This document shows, piece after piece, positions 8,022 to 15,995 of a stretch of DNA of 38,761 bases. The position numbers were made by a program, and so were the translations under genes. This DNA comes from Candidatus Heimdallarchaeota archaeon LC_2 (GTDB lineage: Archaea; Asgardarchaeota; Heimdallarchaeia; Heimdallarchaeales; Kariarchaeaceae): assembly GCA_001940725.1 (NCBI GenBank), contig MDVR01000037.1, positions 1-38,761 on the forward strand, written 5' to 3'. Below the pieces are notes generated by a model. That model ran no database searches. It was not told the origin of the DNA and saw only the letters and a program-made list of their open reading frames with translations. The first letter of the stretch is position 1; each line of letters begins with the position of its first letter.

Positions 8022-8415
8022 GGTAGTTGCAATCTAATGATTGTGCACAGACAACTTACTACCTTTAGCAATAAAGATGTGAGAGGACTAGGTAAGCATC
8101 TGCCTGTCATTTCTTCCTTTGGAAGATTTACGGAAAAGCCGGAAAAGTACCGAAAAATCATATTGATTGTCCTACCCTGTTTTTGGAAAAATAACAGGAA
8201 TGCTGGTCCTCAGTTTAAGGACTGAAAATGATCTGCCAGTAGTTAAAGATCACGGAAGAACTGACTTTGTTGACCCCTGTAGGGTGAGAAGCAGAAGGAG
8301 GCACCGTTCATTATGAACAGAACCTATTTCGACGGAACCTTTTTTGTGTAAAACAAAAATTGGTATGTGATGGTGACATCAGATATAGGGTTGCTGAACG
8401 TGAAGTACTCGTTTT
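8022..8415 (+). ncRNA. Candidate structured non-coding RNA, about 395 nt (copy 1)
   Basis: The region is strongly conserved with 35848-36247 but has stops in every long frame. Hairpins seen: a 5' GGTAGT/ACTACC stem with an inner TGCAATC/GATTGT-GCA arm; a long-range AGGAC/GTCCT pairing; CCTGTT/AACAGG; GTTCA-TTA-TGAAC (8306-8318); TGATG-GTGA-CATCA (8368-8381), a GNRA tetraloop; then the motif AGATATAGGGTTGC with GAACGTGAAGTA near the 3' end. Several stems carry paired changes between copies. It ends near a T-rich run at 8411-8415. I cannot match it to RNase P, SRP RNA, or group I or II introns. Function unknown. Small frames inside (for example 8010-8225) look like chance. Confidence 0.6.
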
Positions 8416-8541
8416 CTAATAATACTAGTAAATGTACGTACAAAAATGATCATGGAATCCCAGCTAATTAAAATGTATTCTATATCATTGAATAATGAAG
8501 TGGGTATAAATTTATAAATAAAAATTTTAACAAAGATCATA

Positions 8542-8865
8542 ATGAAAACAATTAATAAAGAAGAACTGAAGGCGAAACTAGATTCAAAACATGATTTTAA
8601 ATTAGTTATGACTCTTGGTGCTTTTCATTTTATGGCTAAAAGGATCCCTGGATCTACATTTTTAGAAAATCCTGAAACAGCGATGTCTAAATTAAAAAAA
8701 GATGCTGAAATTGTAGTCTATTGTTCGGATGTCCTTTGTGTTGCAAGCCAAATAGCTTACAATAAACTTGTATCCCAAGGTTTTACTAATGTTAAACGAT
8801 ATTCTGGTGGAATTGTTGAGTGGGAAGAAGCAGGTTATCCTTTAGAAGGAGAAATGGTACAGTAA
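8542..8865 (+). CDS. Rhodanese-like sulfurtransferase domain protein
   Basis: 107 residues, a single rhodanese domain. The strand VVYCSDVLCVASQIAY (58-73) places C61 at the active-site cysteine position, followed by LVSQGFTNVKRYSGGIVEWEEAGYP, the usual C-terminal strand-helix with the GG-x-x-W pattern. The active loop CSDVLC differs from the common CRSGNRS type, with a second Cys at 66, so transferase activity is plausible but substrate preference may differ. A TATA-like TATAAATTTATAAATA lies about 20-35 bases upstream of the ATG. Confidence 0.85.
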   Translation: MKTINKEELKAKLDSKHDFKLVMTLGAFHFMAKRIPGSTFLENPETAMSKLKKDAEIVVYCSDVLCVASQIAYNKLVSQGFTNVKRYSGGIVEWEEAGYPLEGEMVQ

Positions 8866-8886
8866 AATTTAATTATTTTACAAAAT

Positions 8887-9795
8887 TTATTGATCTTTTA
8901 ATCTACCTAAAATTTCTGTAATCAATCCCATAGTTGCCTTTAATGTTATTCCTGAGTGATCCAACGGTGGAGAAACTTCCATAATATCAATAGCTCTGAT
9001 TTTTCCTGGAATATGTTTCACAAATTGCATTAATTGACTTGTAGTCATACCACCTCCAACTTGAGTGCCGGTCCCAGGTGCATATGCTGGATCTAAAACA
9101 TCAATATCTATTGATACATAAAGAAAATCTACTACCGCAGAAATTTGATTTACCAATTCAGAAAATATATTTAAATCAAAATTATTAGTTTCAAGGTCAA
9201 CCATTTTTAATTCTTTGATTCCAGTATCATCTACTACGTGTTGTTCTTCCGGATCCATATACCGTGTCCCAACAAGTAAAACATTTTTGGGATCGACATT
9301 ATCCAATTCAATCGCTCGTCTTAAAGGACAACCATGCGAATAATTGGACCCAATTAATTCATTTAATAAATCCCGATGAGCATCAAACCAAATAATTCCA
9401 ACACTTCCCCTTTCCTGTAAGGCTTTTAACATTGGATAAGTTGAAGAATGATCGCCTCCAAGAGCTAAAATGGGTGCGCTTGTATTTTCTAATATATGTT
9501 TATAGTGCTCGTTGATGCTCGTACGAGTTTTTTTACCCTCTACTGGATAAACAGGAATATTTCCCATGTCAGCCAATACCATTTTGTCAATTCTTTTCCC
9601 ATCTCGGGTCATTACTTGCATGTCTTGCGAAATCAATCTTAATTGTGAAGGTGCCAAAGATGTTCCTTTTTTACCTGAGAGAGCACTTTCATATGGGATT
9701 CCAAGGATAATAACTTCTGCTTCAGATATGTCCAAATTTTCATAAACTAGACCACCAAATGAACCAAATGCATCTTCATGAAATTCCATTATCAT
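8887..9795 (-). CDS. Agmatinase / arginase-family ureohydrolase
   Basis: 302 residues. All three manganese motifs are intact: GGDHS (113-117), DAHRD (138-142) and SIDIDVLDP (228-236), so the binuclear Mn site (H116, D138, H140, D142, D230, D232) is complete. Agmatinase would convert agmatine to putrescine and urea; arginase or a related guanidino-hydrolase is the alternative. Archaea commonly use agmatinase for polyamine synthesis, hence the call. Two possible ATG starts, at 9795 and 9789. No linked arginine decarboxylase is seen, so the assignment to polyamine synthesis rests on the family. Confidence 0.9.
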   Translation of the reverse strand: MIMEFHEDAFGSFGGLVYENLDISEAEVIILGIPYESALSGKKGTSLAPSQLRLISQDMQVMTRDGKRIDKMVLADMGNIPVYPVEGKKTRTSINEHYKHILENTSAPILALGGDHSSTYPMLKALQERGSVGIIWFDAHRDLLNELIGSNYSHGCPLRRAIELDNVDPKNVLLVGTRYMDPEEQHVVDDTGIKELKMVDLETNNFDLNIFSELVNQISAVVDFLYVSIDIDVLDPAYAPGTGTQVGGGMTTSQLMQFVKHIPGKIRAIDIMEVSPPLDHSGITLKATMGLITEILGRLKDQ

Positions 9796-10018
9796 ATTGT
9801 GGACTTATGATAGATTAAGAATATCGTTTACTTTGCATTTATTTGATCGAGTGGATTCATTTTATTGTGTGCATTTATTGATATTTGTAATACTTGCAAT
9901 CGTTATATGAGGTCACTTTCGAAATGGATAAAAAATACTAATTCATTATTACATTAGGAATTGATTTTTTTGATTCCTATGTGTTTCACGATATTCGAGA
10001 CACAAAAACACAAAAACT

Positions 10019-10090
10019 AGGCTCGTGGTGTAGAGGCTATCATTATGGGTTTTGGTCTCATAGACCTCGGTTCAAATCCGGGCGAGCCTG
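10019..10090 (+). tRNA. tRNA-Gln (anticodon TTG)
   Basis: Acceptor AGGCTCG pairs perfectly with CGAGCCT (10083-10089), with G as discriminator. The D arm begins TGGTGTAG as in archaeal tRNA-Gln. The anticodon stem ATGGG/CTCAT encloses the 7-base loop TTTTGGT, giving anticodon TTG. The T arm is CTCGG-TTCAAAT-CCGGG. No CCA is encoded, and a T run that could terminate transcription follows at once. No intron. Confidence 0.93.
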
Positions 10091-10122
10091 TTTTTTATTC
10101 AACTTTTATTGTAATTTGTTTT

Positions 10123-10737
10123 TTACATTGATTTATAGATTTCAAGTGATACGAATTCAGATTTCAACAACCCATAATAAGTTTCACTAGTATAATCTCC
10201 ATTTTCTAATTTAATTGTTTCTCGGAGTAATCCTTCGTAAATAAATCCACACCTTTCTGCAATATTTTTGCTTTTAATAGCATAAGGGCCATTTTCTCTA
10301 ATCCTAACTGTTACCTTATGAGCATTTAAATTGTTGAAAATAAAAATTAATGCACGTATAGTAGCTTCGGTTATAATACCTTTACCCTGATGATTTTTAT
10401 CAACAAACCATCCTATTTCGAAGTGTCCGCTATCCCAATTCATTGGTTCAATCCATATATGACCTAGAAAATCTTGAGTTGATTTACTCCATATTCCCAT
10501 CACGAATCGATCATGGTCCTTCCAATCCTTACCCAAATCACAAATCCATTTTTCAACAAATTCGATTTCATCCGAAGAAGCAACCAAACCTAATAACTCT
10601 TTTAAATGATCTCTGTTATCGTGTTCCAACATATCAAAGAACATTTGACCATCTCCTTCTTGATAAGGTCGTAGGATAAATCGTTTGGTTTCTATTACAT
10701 CTGGAATTTCTAACTCAGATGTATCTTCGATAATCAT
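10123..10737 (-). CDS. GNAT-family N-acetyltransferase (RimJ/RimL-like)
   Basis: 204 residues. It begins with the ETKRFILRPYQEGDGQMFFDM pattern typical of RimJ/RimL-type acetyltransferases and has the acetyl-CoA-binding VDKNHQGKGIITEATIRAL (around residues 111-130; the QGKGI loop) and a C-terminal RCGFIYEGLLRE. These enzymes acetylate protein N-termini, small amines or antibiotics; the substrate is unknown. It is downstream of tRNA-Gln on the opposite strand and its 3' end is about 30 bases from the tRNA terminator. It looks like a single transcription unit. Confidence 0.85.
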   Translation of the reverse strand: MIIEDTSELEIPDVIETKRFILRPYQEGDGQMFFDMLEHDNRDHLKELLGLVASSDEIEFVEKWICDLGKDWKDHDRFVMGIWSKSTQDFLGHIWIEPMNWDSGHFEIGWFVDKNHQGKGIITEATIRALIFIFNNLNAHKVTVRIRENGPYAIKSKNIAERCGFIYEGLLRETIKLENGDYTSETYYGLLKSEFVSLEIYKSM

Positions 10738-10921
10738 ATGTATAAAACGTCATAACAGTATTTGATTTCTTTGTACGGGGATTGTATTAGTGATTAGGGA
10801 AATTTTTAAGATTAATTGATCGTAGACCTCTCTATTCAATATTATCTTTCTCGATCTAATTAATTGAGAATTATGCATTTCTTAATGAATAAATCTAACA
10901 GTTTCTAAATTTAGAATAATT

Positions 10922-11452
10922 ATGGATCATTTAGAAGAACGTGAAGAAAAATCACCGAGAGCATCTGAAATTGAGACAAGCCTATTAATGATGCCCAGTC
11001 ATTCTAACCCTACCTGGAAATCAGATGGATTAGAATTAGGGGCAGTAAATGGAGGGGCAATTCTTAATCTTATTGATAATATTGCTGGATTGGCAGCACT
11101 TAGGCATTGTAGAACAAGGGTTGTTACGGCATCAATTGATAGAATGGATTTTTTAAATCCGGTTCATGTGGGGGAATTACTTGTTCTCAAAGCGCGTGTT
11201 AATTATGTTGGTAGGACTTCAATGGAGATAGGTGTCAAAATAGAAACTGAAAATCTAGCGACTGGAACTCGGAAAAAAACTGGACACGCATTTTTGACAA
11301 TGGTTGCTGTCAGTGAAACTGGATCTTCAATTATTGCACCTAAATTAAAACTTGAAACAGATGAAGATCGATCAAGATTCAAAGATGCTAAAGAACGATT
11401 AACTTACAGAATTGAACAAAGACGGATTGAATCCAGCCATCACCACAATTAA
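10922..11452 (+). CDS. Hotdog-fold acyl-CoA thioesterase (cytosolic acyl-CoA hydrolase/YciA type)
   Basis: 176 residues with a single hotdog domain. GAVNGGAILNLIDNIAGLAA (residues 40-59) carries the catalytic acidic residue (D53) on the central helix, and VTASIDRMDFLNPVHVGELL (69-88) is typical of the acyl-CoA hydrolase branch. It would hydrolyse acyl-CoA to free acid and CoA in the cytosol. The C-terminal 30 residues are charged and end in SSHHHN. With two acyl-CoA dehydrogenases and ETF in the window it fits acyl-CoA metabolism, but chain-length preference is unknown. Confidence 0.83.
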   Translation: MDHLEEREEKSPRASEIETSLLMMPSHSNPTWKSDGLELGAVNGGAILNLIDNIAGLAALRHCRTRVVTASIDRMDFLNPVHVGELLVLKARVNYVGRTSMEIGVKIETENLATGTRKKTGHAFLTMVAVSETGSSIIAPKLKLETDEDRSRFKDAKERLTYRIEQRRIESSHHHN

Positions 11453-11541
11453 TTAGTTATCTACGATTTCTAGTAAAGCTATACTCTTCTTCCAATTTCT
11501 AAATAATTTTAAACTAGTATGGTTTACATAAAATATATAAA

Positions 11542-12252
11542 ATGGAACGTTCATTAATTCCAACAGAAGAGAATCCACATCCACTTTTAAAGTTAGATGG
11601 CGTAGAAAGAAGGAATTTTGCGATTAGGTCACTCTTAATAACAACGTCAATTACCCTTCTACTCTATGTATTTCCCAGTTATTATGGATTGGAAGATTTA
11701 ACAACTCGAACTTCATACTTTTTCCTCGACATTTTTGGATTTCATCCTCGTGTTTTCATCTATGAAGACTCATTACAGGAATTAACCAGTTTTGATCGTT
11801 TCTTGACGAGATTATATGATCCTTCTCGTGCAACTTATCCTGCCATAAGCTTAGACACCGATGCAGGAAGATCGAATTATTTGATTGTGAGAGCATGCAC
11901 TGGAATGCAGGCAGGAGCACTTCTAATTGGATTAATTTGGTCCACACCTGCTTCAATGCATGATAGAATTAGAGCTAGTTATGTTATTCTAATTGCATTA
12001 TTCATTGGAAATACATTAAGAATAGCAGCCATGATAGCAATAACCACAATTCTAATGAATTACTTTGGATTGGAATACGAAACTTCTTGGAGTTATGCTC
12101 ATGATTGGATGGGTAGACCTCTCGGTTTCTTTGGTACAATTATTTTCACAATTTTAATTGAAGTTAGAGGAGTGAAAATATTAGATACCATTACAGTTTG
12201 GATAGATTGGATAACAAAAGCGAAACCAAAACCAATAGCCTCAACAAAATAA
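11542..12252 (+). CDS. Archaeosortase/exosortase-family transpeptidase
   Basis: 236 residues with about 5-6 membrane helices. The three family-defining sites are visible: C119 in RACTGMQAG (117-125), R160 in GNTLRIAAM (156-164), and H187 in YAHDWMGRP (185-193). Archaeosortases cleave C-terminal sorting signals of secreted proteins and attach them to lipid. No C-terminal PGF-type signal is obvious next to it, so targets must be elsewhere; the secreted cupredoxin at 36329, with a C-terminal helix and basic tail, is a possible but unproven client. The subfamily cannot be named from sequence alone. It stands alone, upstream of a convergent hydrolase gene. Confidence 0.85.
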   Translation: MERSLIPTEENPHPLLKLDGVERRNFAIRSLLITTSITLLLYVFPSYYGLEDLTTRTSYFFLDIFGFHPRVFIYEDSLQELTSFDRFLTRLYDPSRATYPAISLDTDAGRSNYLIVRACTGMQAGALLIGLIWSTPASMHDRIRASYVILIALFIGNTLRIAAMIAITTILMNYFGLEYETSWSYAHDWMGRPLGFFGTIIFTILIEVRGVKILDTITVWIDWITKAKPKPIASTK

Positions 12253-12262
12253 TAAAATTTAC

Positions 12263-13210
12263 TTAATTTTTCTTAACTTTTCGTTTTTTCTTTTTTGTTT
12301 TCACTTTTTTTGAAATACCTTTAGAAATACCGTTATCATATAGAAAATCAAATATCAAATTATTAAATTTTTCAGGATATTCTATATATGGCATATGACC
12401 ACACTGATCTATCAACTCAAGTGTACCGTTTGTCATTTCTTTTGCTACAATGCCATGTTTGTAAGGAATAATTCGATCATTTTTCCCCCAGATAATAAGA
12501 ACTGGAACCTTTGATTTTTTGATTTTTTGAGTAATTTTGTAAATCAGATATACACTATTTTTGGGCTGACCAGCAAAAGTCACCATGTGCCTGAGAATAT
12601 ACGCATAAGCTCTACGTATACTGTGATCATTTTTAAACCGATCTGAAATTTTTAAAAATTCTTCAGGGAGATCTTTATAATTATTAATTATTGATTTCCA
12701 AGATTTTTTGCTATTATTAATTGGAATATGTTTATTTATAACTAAATAAACAATTAACTGATTAAGTATTGGTAACGAGGCAATTCTGTAATTCCAATAA
12801 AGTTCGCGTCCGAAACCAACAGATGAAACTAATACTATTGAAGATATGCGATCTGGAATTAAGTCCCAAATACCCATCGAAACACCTCCTCCAAAGGAAT
12901 TTCCAACTATAATCACATTTTTCAATTTTTTTTCTTTAATCCACTCTGCGATAGCAATTGAAAAAATTTCAAAAGAATAAACTATGCTTTTTGATTTTCC
13001 GCTTTTGCCAAATCCAATGTGATCCACAGCTAAAGGCCAATATTTTTCTTTATAAAAACCCTCAAAATTCCACTTATAACTTTCTGCAAATCCTCCAATT
13101 CCAGGTAGAAAAACAACTGGTTGACCTTTTCGCCTCTTTGTTAATTCAATATGCCTGATATCTATGGACTCATTTTGAATGTTGATTGGAGTATAGACAT
13201 CAATAATCAT
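12263..13210 (-). CDS. Alpha/beta-hydrolase with lysine-rich C-terminal tail
   Basis: 315 residues. The oxyanion region FLPGIGGFAESYKW (34-47), nucleophile elbow GNSFGGG with S105, acid in WGKNDRIIP (D245) and base in CGHMPYIE (H272) form a complete catalytic triad. A cap domain of about residues 135-230 separates them. Esterase, lipase or C-C hydrolase activity is possible. The last 20 residues are almost all lysine and arginine, an unusual tail that might bind membrane phospholipid head groups or nucleic acid (inference). The gene ends 10 bases from the convergent archaeosortase gene. Confidence 0.87.
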   Translation of the reverse strand: MIIDVYTPINIQNESIDIRHIELTKRRKGQPVVFLPGIGGFAESYKWNFEGFYKEKYWPLAVDHIGFGKSGKSKSIVYSFEIFSIAIAEWIKEKKLKNVIIVGNSFGGGVSMGIWDLIPDRISSIVLVSSVGFGRELYWNYRIASLPILNQLIVYLVINKHIPINNSKKSWKSIINNYKDLPEEFLKISDRFKNDHSIRRAYAYILRHMVTFAGQPKNSVYLIYKITQKIKKSKVPVLIIWGKNDRIIPYKHGIVAKEMTNGTLELIDQCGHMPYIEYPEKFNNLIFDFLYDNGISKGISKKVKTKKKKRKVKKN

Positions 13211-13369
13211 CGAACTAGCAATATTAAATTAAATTTTATTGTTAAAAAAGATGGTCAATAAACGATAGAAGAATATTAGGGATATTGATATTACGGAGAA
13301 CTATCTTTATTTGTTTCACAACTTACTCGATGCATTTAAAATATTATATTTATTTCATTAAATATCCGA

Positions 13370-14095
13370 ATGAAAAAATATCAAACCTCAGAATGGGCAT
13401 ATCGGGCAATTAAAGGGGTTTTCAAATCAATACTTAGGATAACTTACGATGTACGAATTCATGACGCTGGAAATTTAGAAGGATTATCATCAGATCAAGG
13501 TTTCATAATGGCATCTAATCATGGTTCTATTGTAGATGCATTCGTTATGGGTTTAATGATTGATACCCATAGAGTTAGATTTGTTGGTAGACAGAAATCC
13601 CTATGGTCAAATCCAATTTTTGGGAAAATCAATGATATTGTAGGAACAATTCCAGTTCCTGAAAGAACTGTCAAAAACAAATCTGTCGTTGTAGAGACGT
13701 GCGTCAATGCTTTAAAACAAGGTGCGTGTATTGGTATTTTCCCAGAAGGTGCAATTTTACCTCGTAGAAAAGCATATAATGGAAAAACAGGTATGGCAAG
13801 AATGGTATTGGAGGCTGGAATTCCAGTAGCACCTATTGGTCTTTTTGGCACGGGTGGTTTATGGCCCTACGGTGCTAAAATGCCAAGATTGGGAAAACCA
13901 GTTGAAATGGTAATTGGAGAACCTATGTATTTTGACGAATACCACGGAATGCACGAAAATAAAGAAGTTGTGAAATATGTAACTGATTTGGTAATGAAAG
14001 AAATTAGAAGCTTAAGTTCATGGCATGATGTTCCTAATCAAGATGTTGTTGAATTATATAATTATTACAAAGATCTAAAAAAGCCGGTAATATGA
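13370..14095 (+). CDS. 1-acyl-sn-glycerol-3-phosphate acyltransferase (PlsC/LPLAT family)
   Basis: 241 residues. The NHGSIVD motif (50-56) supplies the H-x4-D catalytic pair (H51, D56), FVGRQKSLWSNPIFGKI (71-87) is block II, and FPEG (124-127) is block III. The enzyme would acylate lysophosphatidic acid or a related acceptor. Since archaeal membranes are built on isoprenoid ethers, a PlsC homologue here is notable; it may make ester-linked lipids or acylate another molecule. It is a single gene with an AT-rich upstream region. Confidence in the fold is high, in the substrate low. Confidence 0.88.
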   Translation: MKKYQTSEWAYRAIKGVFKSILRITYDVRIHDAGNLEGLSSDQGFIMASNHGSIVDAFVMGLMIDTHRVRFVGRQKSLWSNPIFGKINDIVGTIPVPERTVKNKSVVVETCVNALKQGACIGIFPEGAILPRRKAYNGKTGMARMVLEAGIPVAPIGLFGTGGLWPYGAKMPRLGKPVEMVIGEPMYFDEYHGMHENKEVVKYVTDLVMKEIRSLSSWHDVPNQDVVELYNYYKDLKKPVI

Positions 14096-14114
14096 AAAAA
14101 TTATTTATTTTTAA

Positions 14115-14984
14115 TCAGTTCTTAAAATTGATCTCAGTAATTAATTGAAAATCTTTGGAATTAATTACTTTTATTTTATCTCTTGCACAATAAATAATGT
14201 AATCAGAGTATAATTTTACTGAATTGACTTCTCTCCCATTTTCCTTTATTTCTTTTATAAGATTAAAATTTTCAACGTCAAATATCATAATTTGATCTTT
14301 CAAGCTACAAACTAACAAATTATTATTGATATCCAATGATTTCACATCATTCATTGTTTTGATTGTTTGTTCCAATGTCATATTTGATTTTAACCAAACT
14401 CTAATTTCCCCGGGACTACCATGTCCAGAAATTAGATATTTATCATTACTTGTAAAGCAATTAACTCTTTTACTTGGGGGGTCTTTTATCATATAAATTT
14501 GATTAAAGCTATTTTTGTTCCAAATCCTAATTCCTGCACCTAATGTTGTAAATCCATCTCCAGAATAGATTCGATCGTAATCTAAATAAACAGAATTTAC
14601 TCGAGGCAGATGCCCATCTAATATGGTTTTTAAATTTAGTTCAGATTTACTCCAAATGTTAACATTTCCATTAAATGACCCTGTGTAAATATATTCATCA
14701 TCTCCTGTAACACAAATGACTCCCAATTCATGGGAGATAGTATTCTTTAATTGATCATCATCTACATCATAGAAGTTCACTTTTTCATTAAGAGAAGCAA
14801 TATAAATACCAGTGTCATCACTATAAATTGATTTTACTTCCCAAAGCTCTTCTATAATTTCTATAATCTTTGTAAATGATGATAAATCAACAACGACTAC
14901 CCTATAATCAGCTAGACCAACATACAATCTTTTTTTATAAATATAGAGTGATGAGATAACTGTCTGACTAGGATCTAATGGCAT
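14115..14984 (-). CDS. WD40-type beta-propeller protein
   Basis: 289 residues from the ATG at 14982-14984 (a TTG one codon earlier is possible). Six to seven repeats of about 40 residues can be followed, each with a closing strand such as VNIWSKSEL, IRIWNKNSF, IRVWLKSNM and IMIFDVENF and internal turns like DDEYIYTGSFNGNV. There is no signal peptide and no catalytic motif, so it is a cytosolic protein-interaction scaffold. WD-type propellers are uncommon in archaea. It is flanked by PlsC (convergent) and the methyltransferase gene (divergent), with no clear operon partner. Confidence 0.8.
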   Translation of the reverse strand: MPLDPSQTVISSLYIYKKRLYVGLADYRVVVVDLSSFTKIIEIIEELWEVKSIYSDDTGIYIASLNEKVNFYDVDDDQLKNTISHELGVICVTGDDEYIYTGSFNGNVNIWSKSELNLKTILDGHLPRVNSVYLDYDRIYSGDGFTTLGAGIRIWNKNSFNQIYMIKDPPSKRVNCFTSNDKYLISGHGSPGEIRVWLKSNMTLEQTIKTMNDVKSLDINNNLLVCSLKDQIMIFDVENFNLIKEIKENGREVNSVKLYSDYIIYCARDKIKVINSKDFQLITEINFKN

Positions 14985-15182
14985 CAAATTGAATTGAATT
15001 ACGTGTTTATTTATTTTATTTTATACGTGAAATACAAATCAGTTTAAATTTAATTTCTTGAATTTTAAATATTTTTACTCATTCTCTGTATTTCGATTTA
15101 TCAATAAACAAGCTTGAAAAATTCAAATAATAATTGTGCTAAAGCATATGTAATTATTGAAAATTCTGAAGATTAATATTAA

Positions 15183-15995
15183 GTGACAATTTTTAACATT
15201 GATGAGAGTATTAATATCAAATCTTGGTGCGTAAAGATTGAAACTGCTGTAAGTGATTATCCAAAATTAGAACAGTTTGTGAAAAATGGAAAACTTGATT
15301 TTGGTGATCATGAATCTCTTACAATGTATAACAAAGCTGTGGCATATTCATTAGCCCAGTTAGAAATTGATGTCCCCAACACACATTTAATTCCAGCTGT
15401 TTGTTTACGTTATGCTTACATGAGGTTGATTTCTGAACATTATTTGAAACCAAATGATACAATAATCGAAATTGGAACAGGAGCATCTGGAATTATTTCT
15501 TTATTCGGAGCTAAGTTATTTGACCTCAAAGTTACTGCTACAGAACTAGATACAATAAGTTATGAAACTGCAAATAATAATTTTGTTAAAAATAATCAAT
15601 CTAATAATATCACCCTAATCAAAAGTGATGGAGGAATATTATTTGATGTATTACAAGCTGGATCTAATTTCGATGCTCTTCTTACATACCCACCTACTTA
15701 TTCAGATAGTAATCAAGATACTGGAAAATTAAATAAAAAAAGAGGTTTCAAGGGAATAATGTCAGAAATGATCGGTGGAGGTGATGATGGATTCGATTTT
15801 ATTAAAAAATTATTACATGAAGCCTGTTCTAATCAGTTCAAAATTGACATTATTACAGTTATGTGCTTATTCAAATCACATGTTTTCCCAAGTATCGAGA
15901 TACTAGCTTCATTCCAACGTAAAACAAAGATAATTGAATTAATTGCGGGAACAAGAAAAAGATATGTTGTTATAGGATCTAATCAAGAATCGTAA
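15183..15995 (+). CDS. METTL16/RlmF-like adenine-N6 methyltransferase
   Basis: 270 residues from a GTG start. A Rossmann SAM site IIEIGTGASGIISLFGA (94-110), ATELD (119-123) for the ribose-binding acidic residue, and LTYPPTYS (167-174) as motif IV are seen. In RlmF/METTL16 enzymes, which methylate adenine N6 in rRNA or U6-type stem-loops, motif IV reads NPPF. Here the Asn is replaced by Tyr, which could alter activity or signal another substrate. The N-terminal 90 residues resemble the RlmF helical leader (VCLRYAYM). It overlaps the convergent dehydrogenase gene by 17 bases at the 3' end. Confidence 0.75.
   Translation: MTIFNIDESINIKSWCVKIETAVSDYPKLEQFVKNGKLDFGDHESLTMYNKAVAYSLAQLEIDVPNTHLIPAVCLRYAYMRLISEHYLKPNDTIIEIGTGASGIISLFGAKLFDLKVTATELDTISYETANNNFVKNNQSNNITLIKSDGGILFDVLQAGSNFDALLTYPPTYSDSNQDTGKLNKKRGFKGIMSEMIGGGDDGFDFIKKLLHEACSNQFKIDIITVMCLFKSHVFPSIEILASFQRKTKIIELIAGTRKRYVVIGSNQES

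Larger units (their letters stand above)
7939..8454 (+). mobile_element. 516-bp element with terminal inverted repeats carrying a structured RNA (copy 1)
   Basis: The right end (8432-8454) is nearly the same as the right end of the copy at 35770-36283. The left end (7939-7961) matches the inverse of the right end at about 14 of 23 positions, with CATG and TTTTACG conserved. Overall length is 516 bp against 514 bp for the other copy. The left end overlaps the last three codons and stop of the acyl-CoA dehydrogenase. The interior holds a promoter and a roughly 395-nt conserved non-coding region, without an intact transposase. I see no clear target-site duplication. Confidence 0.7.

Noticed and set aside
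8010..8225. A 71-codon frame within element copy 1
   Set aside because: The matching frame in copy 2 is interrupted and shifted, while RNA stems are preserved, so it is most likely a chance frame in the RNA region.
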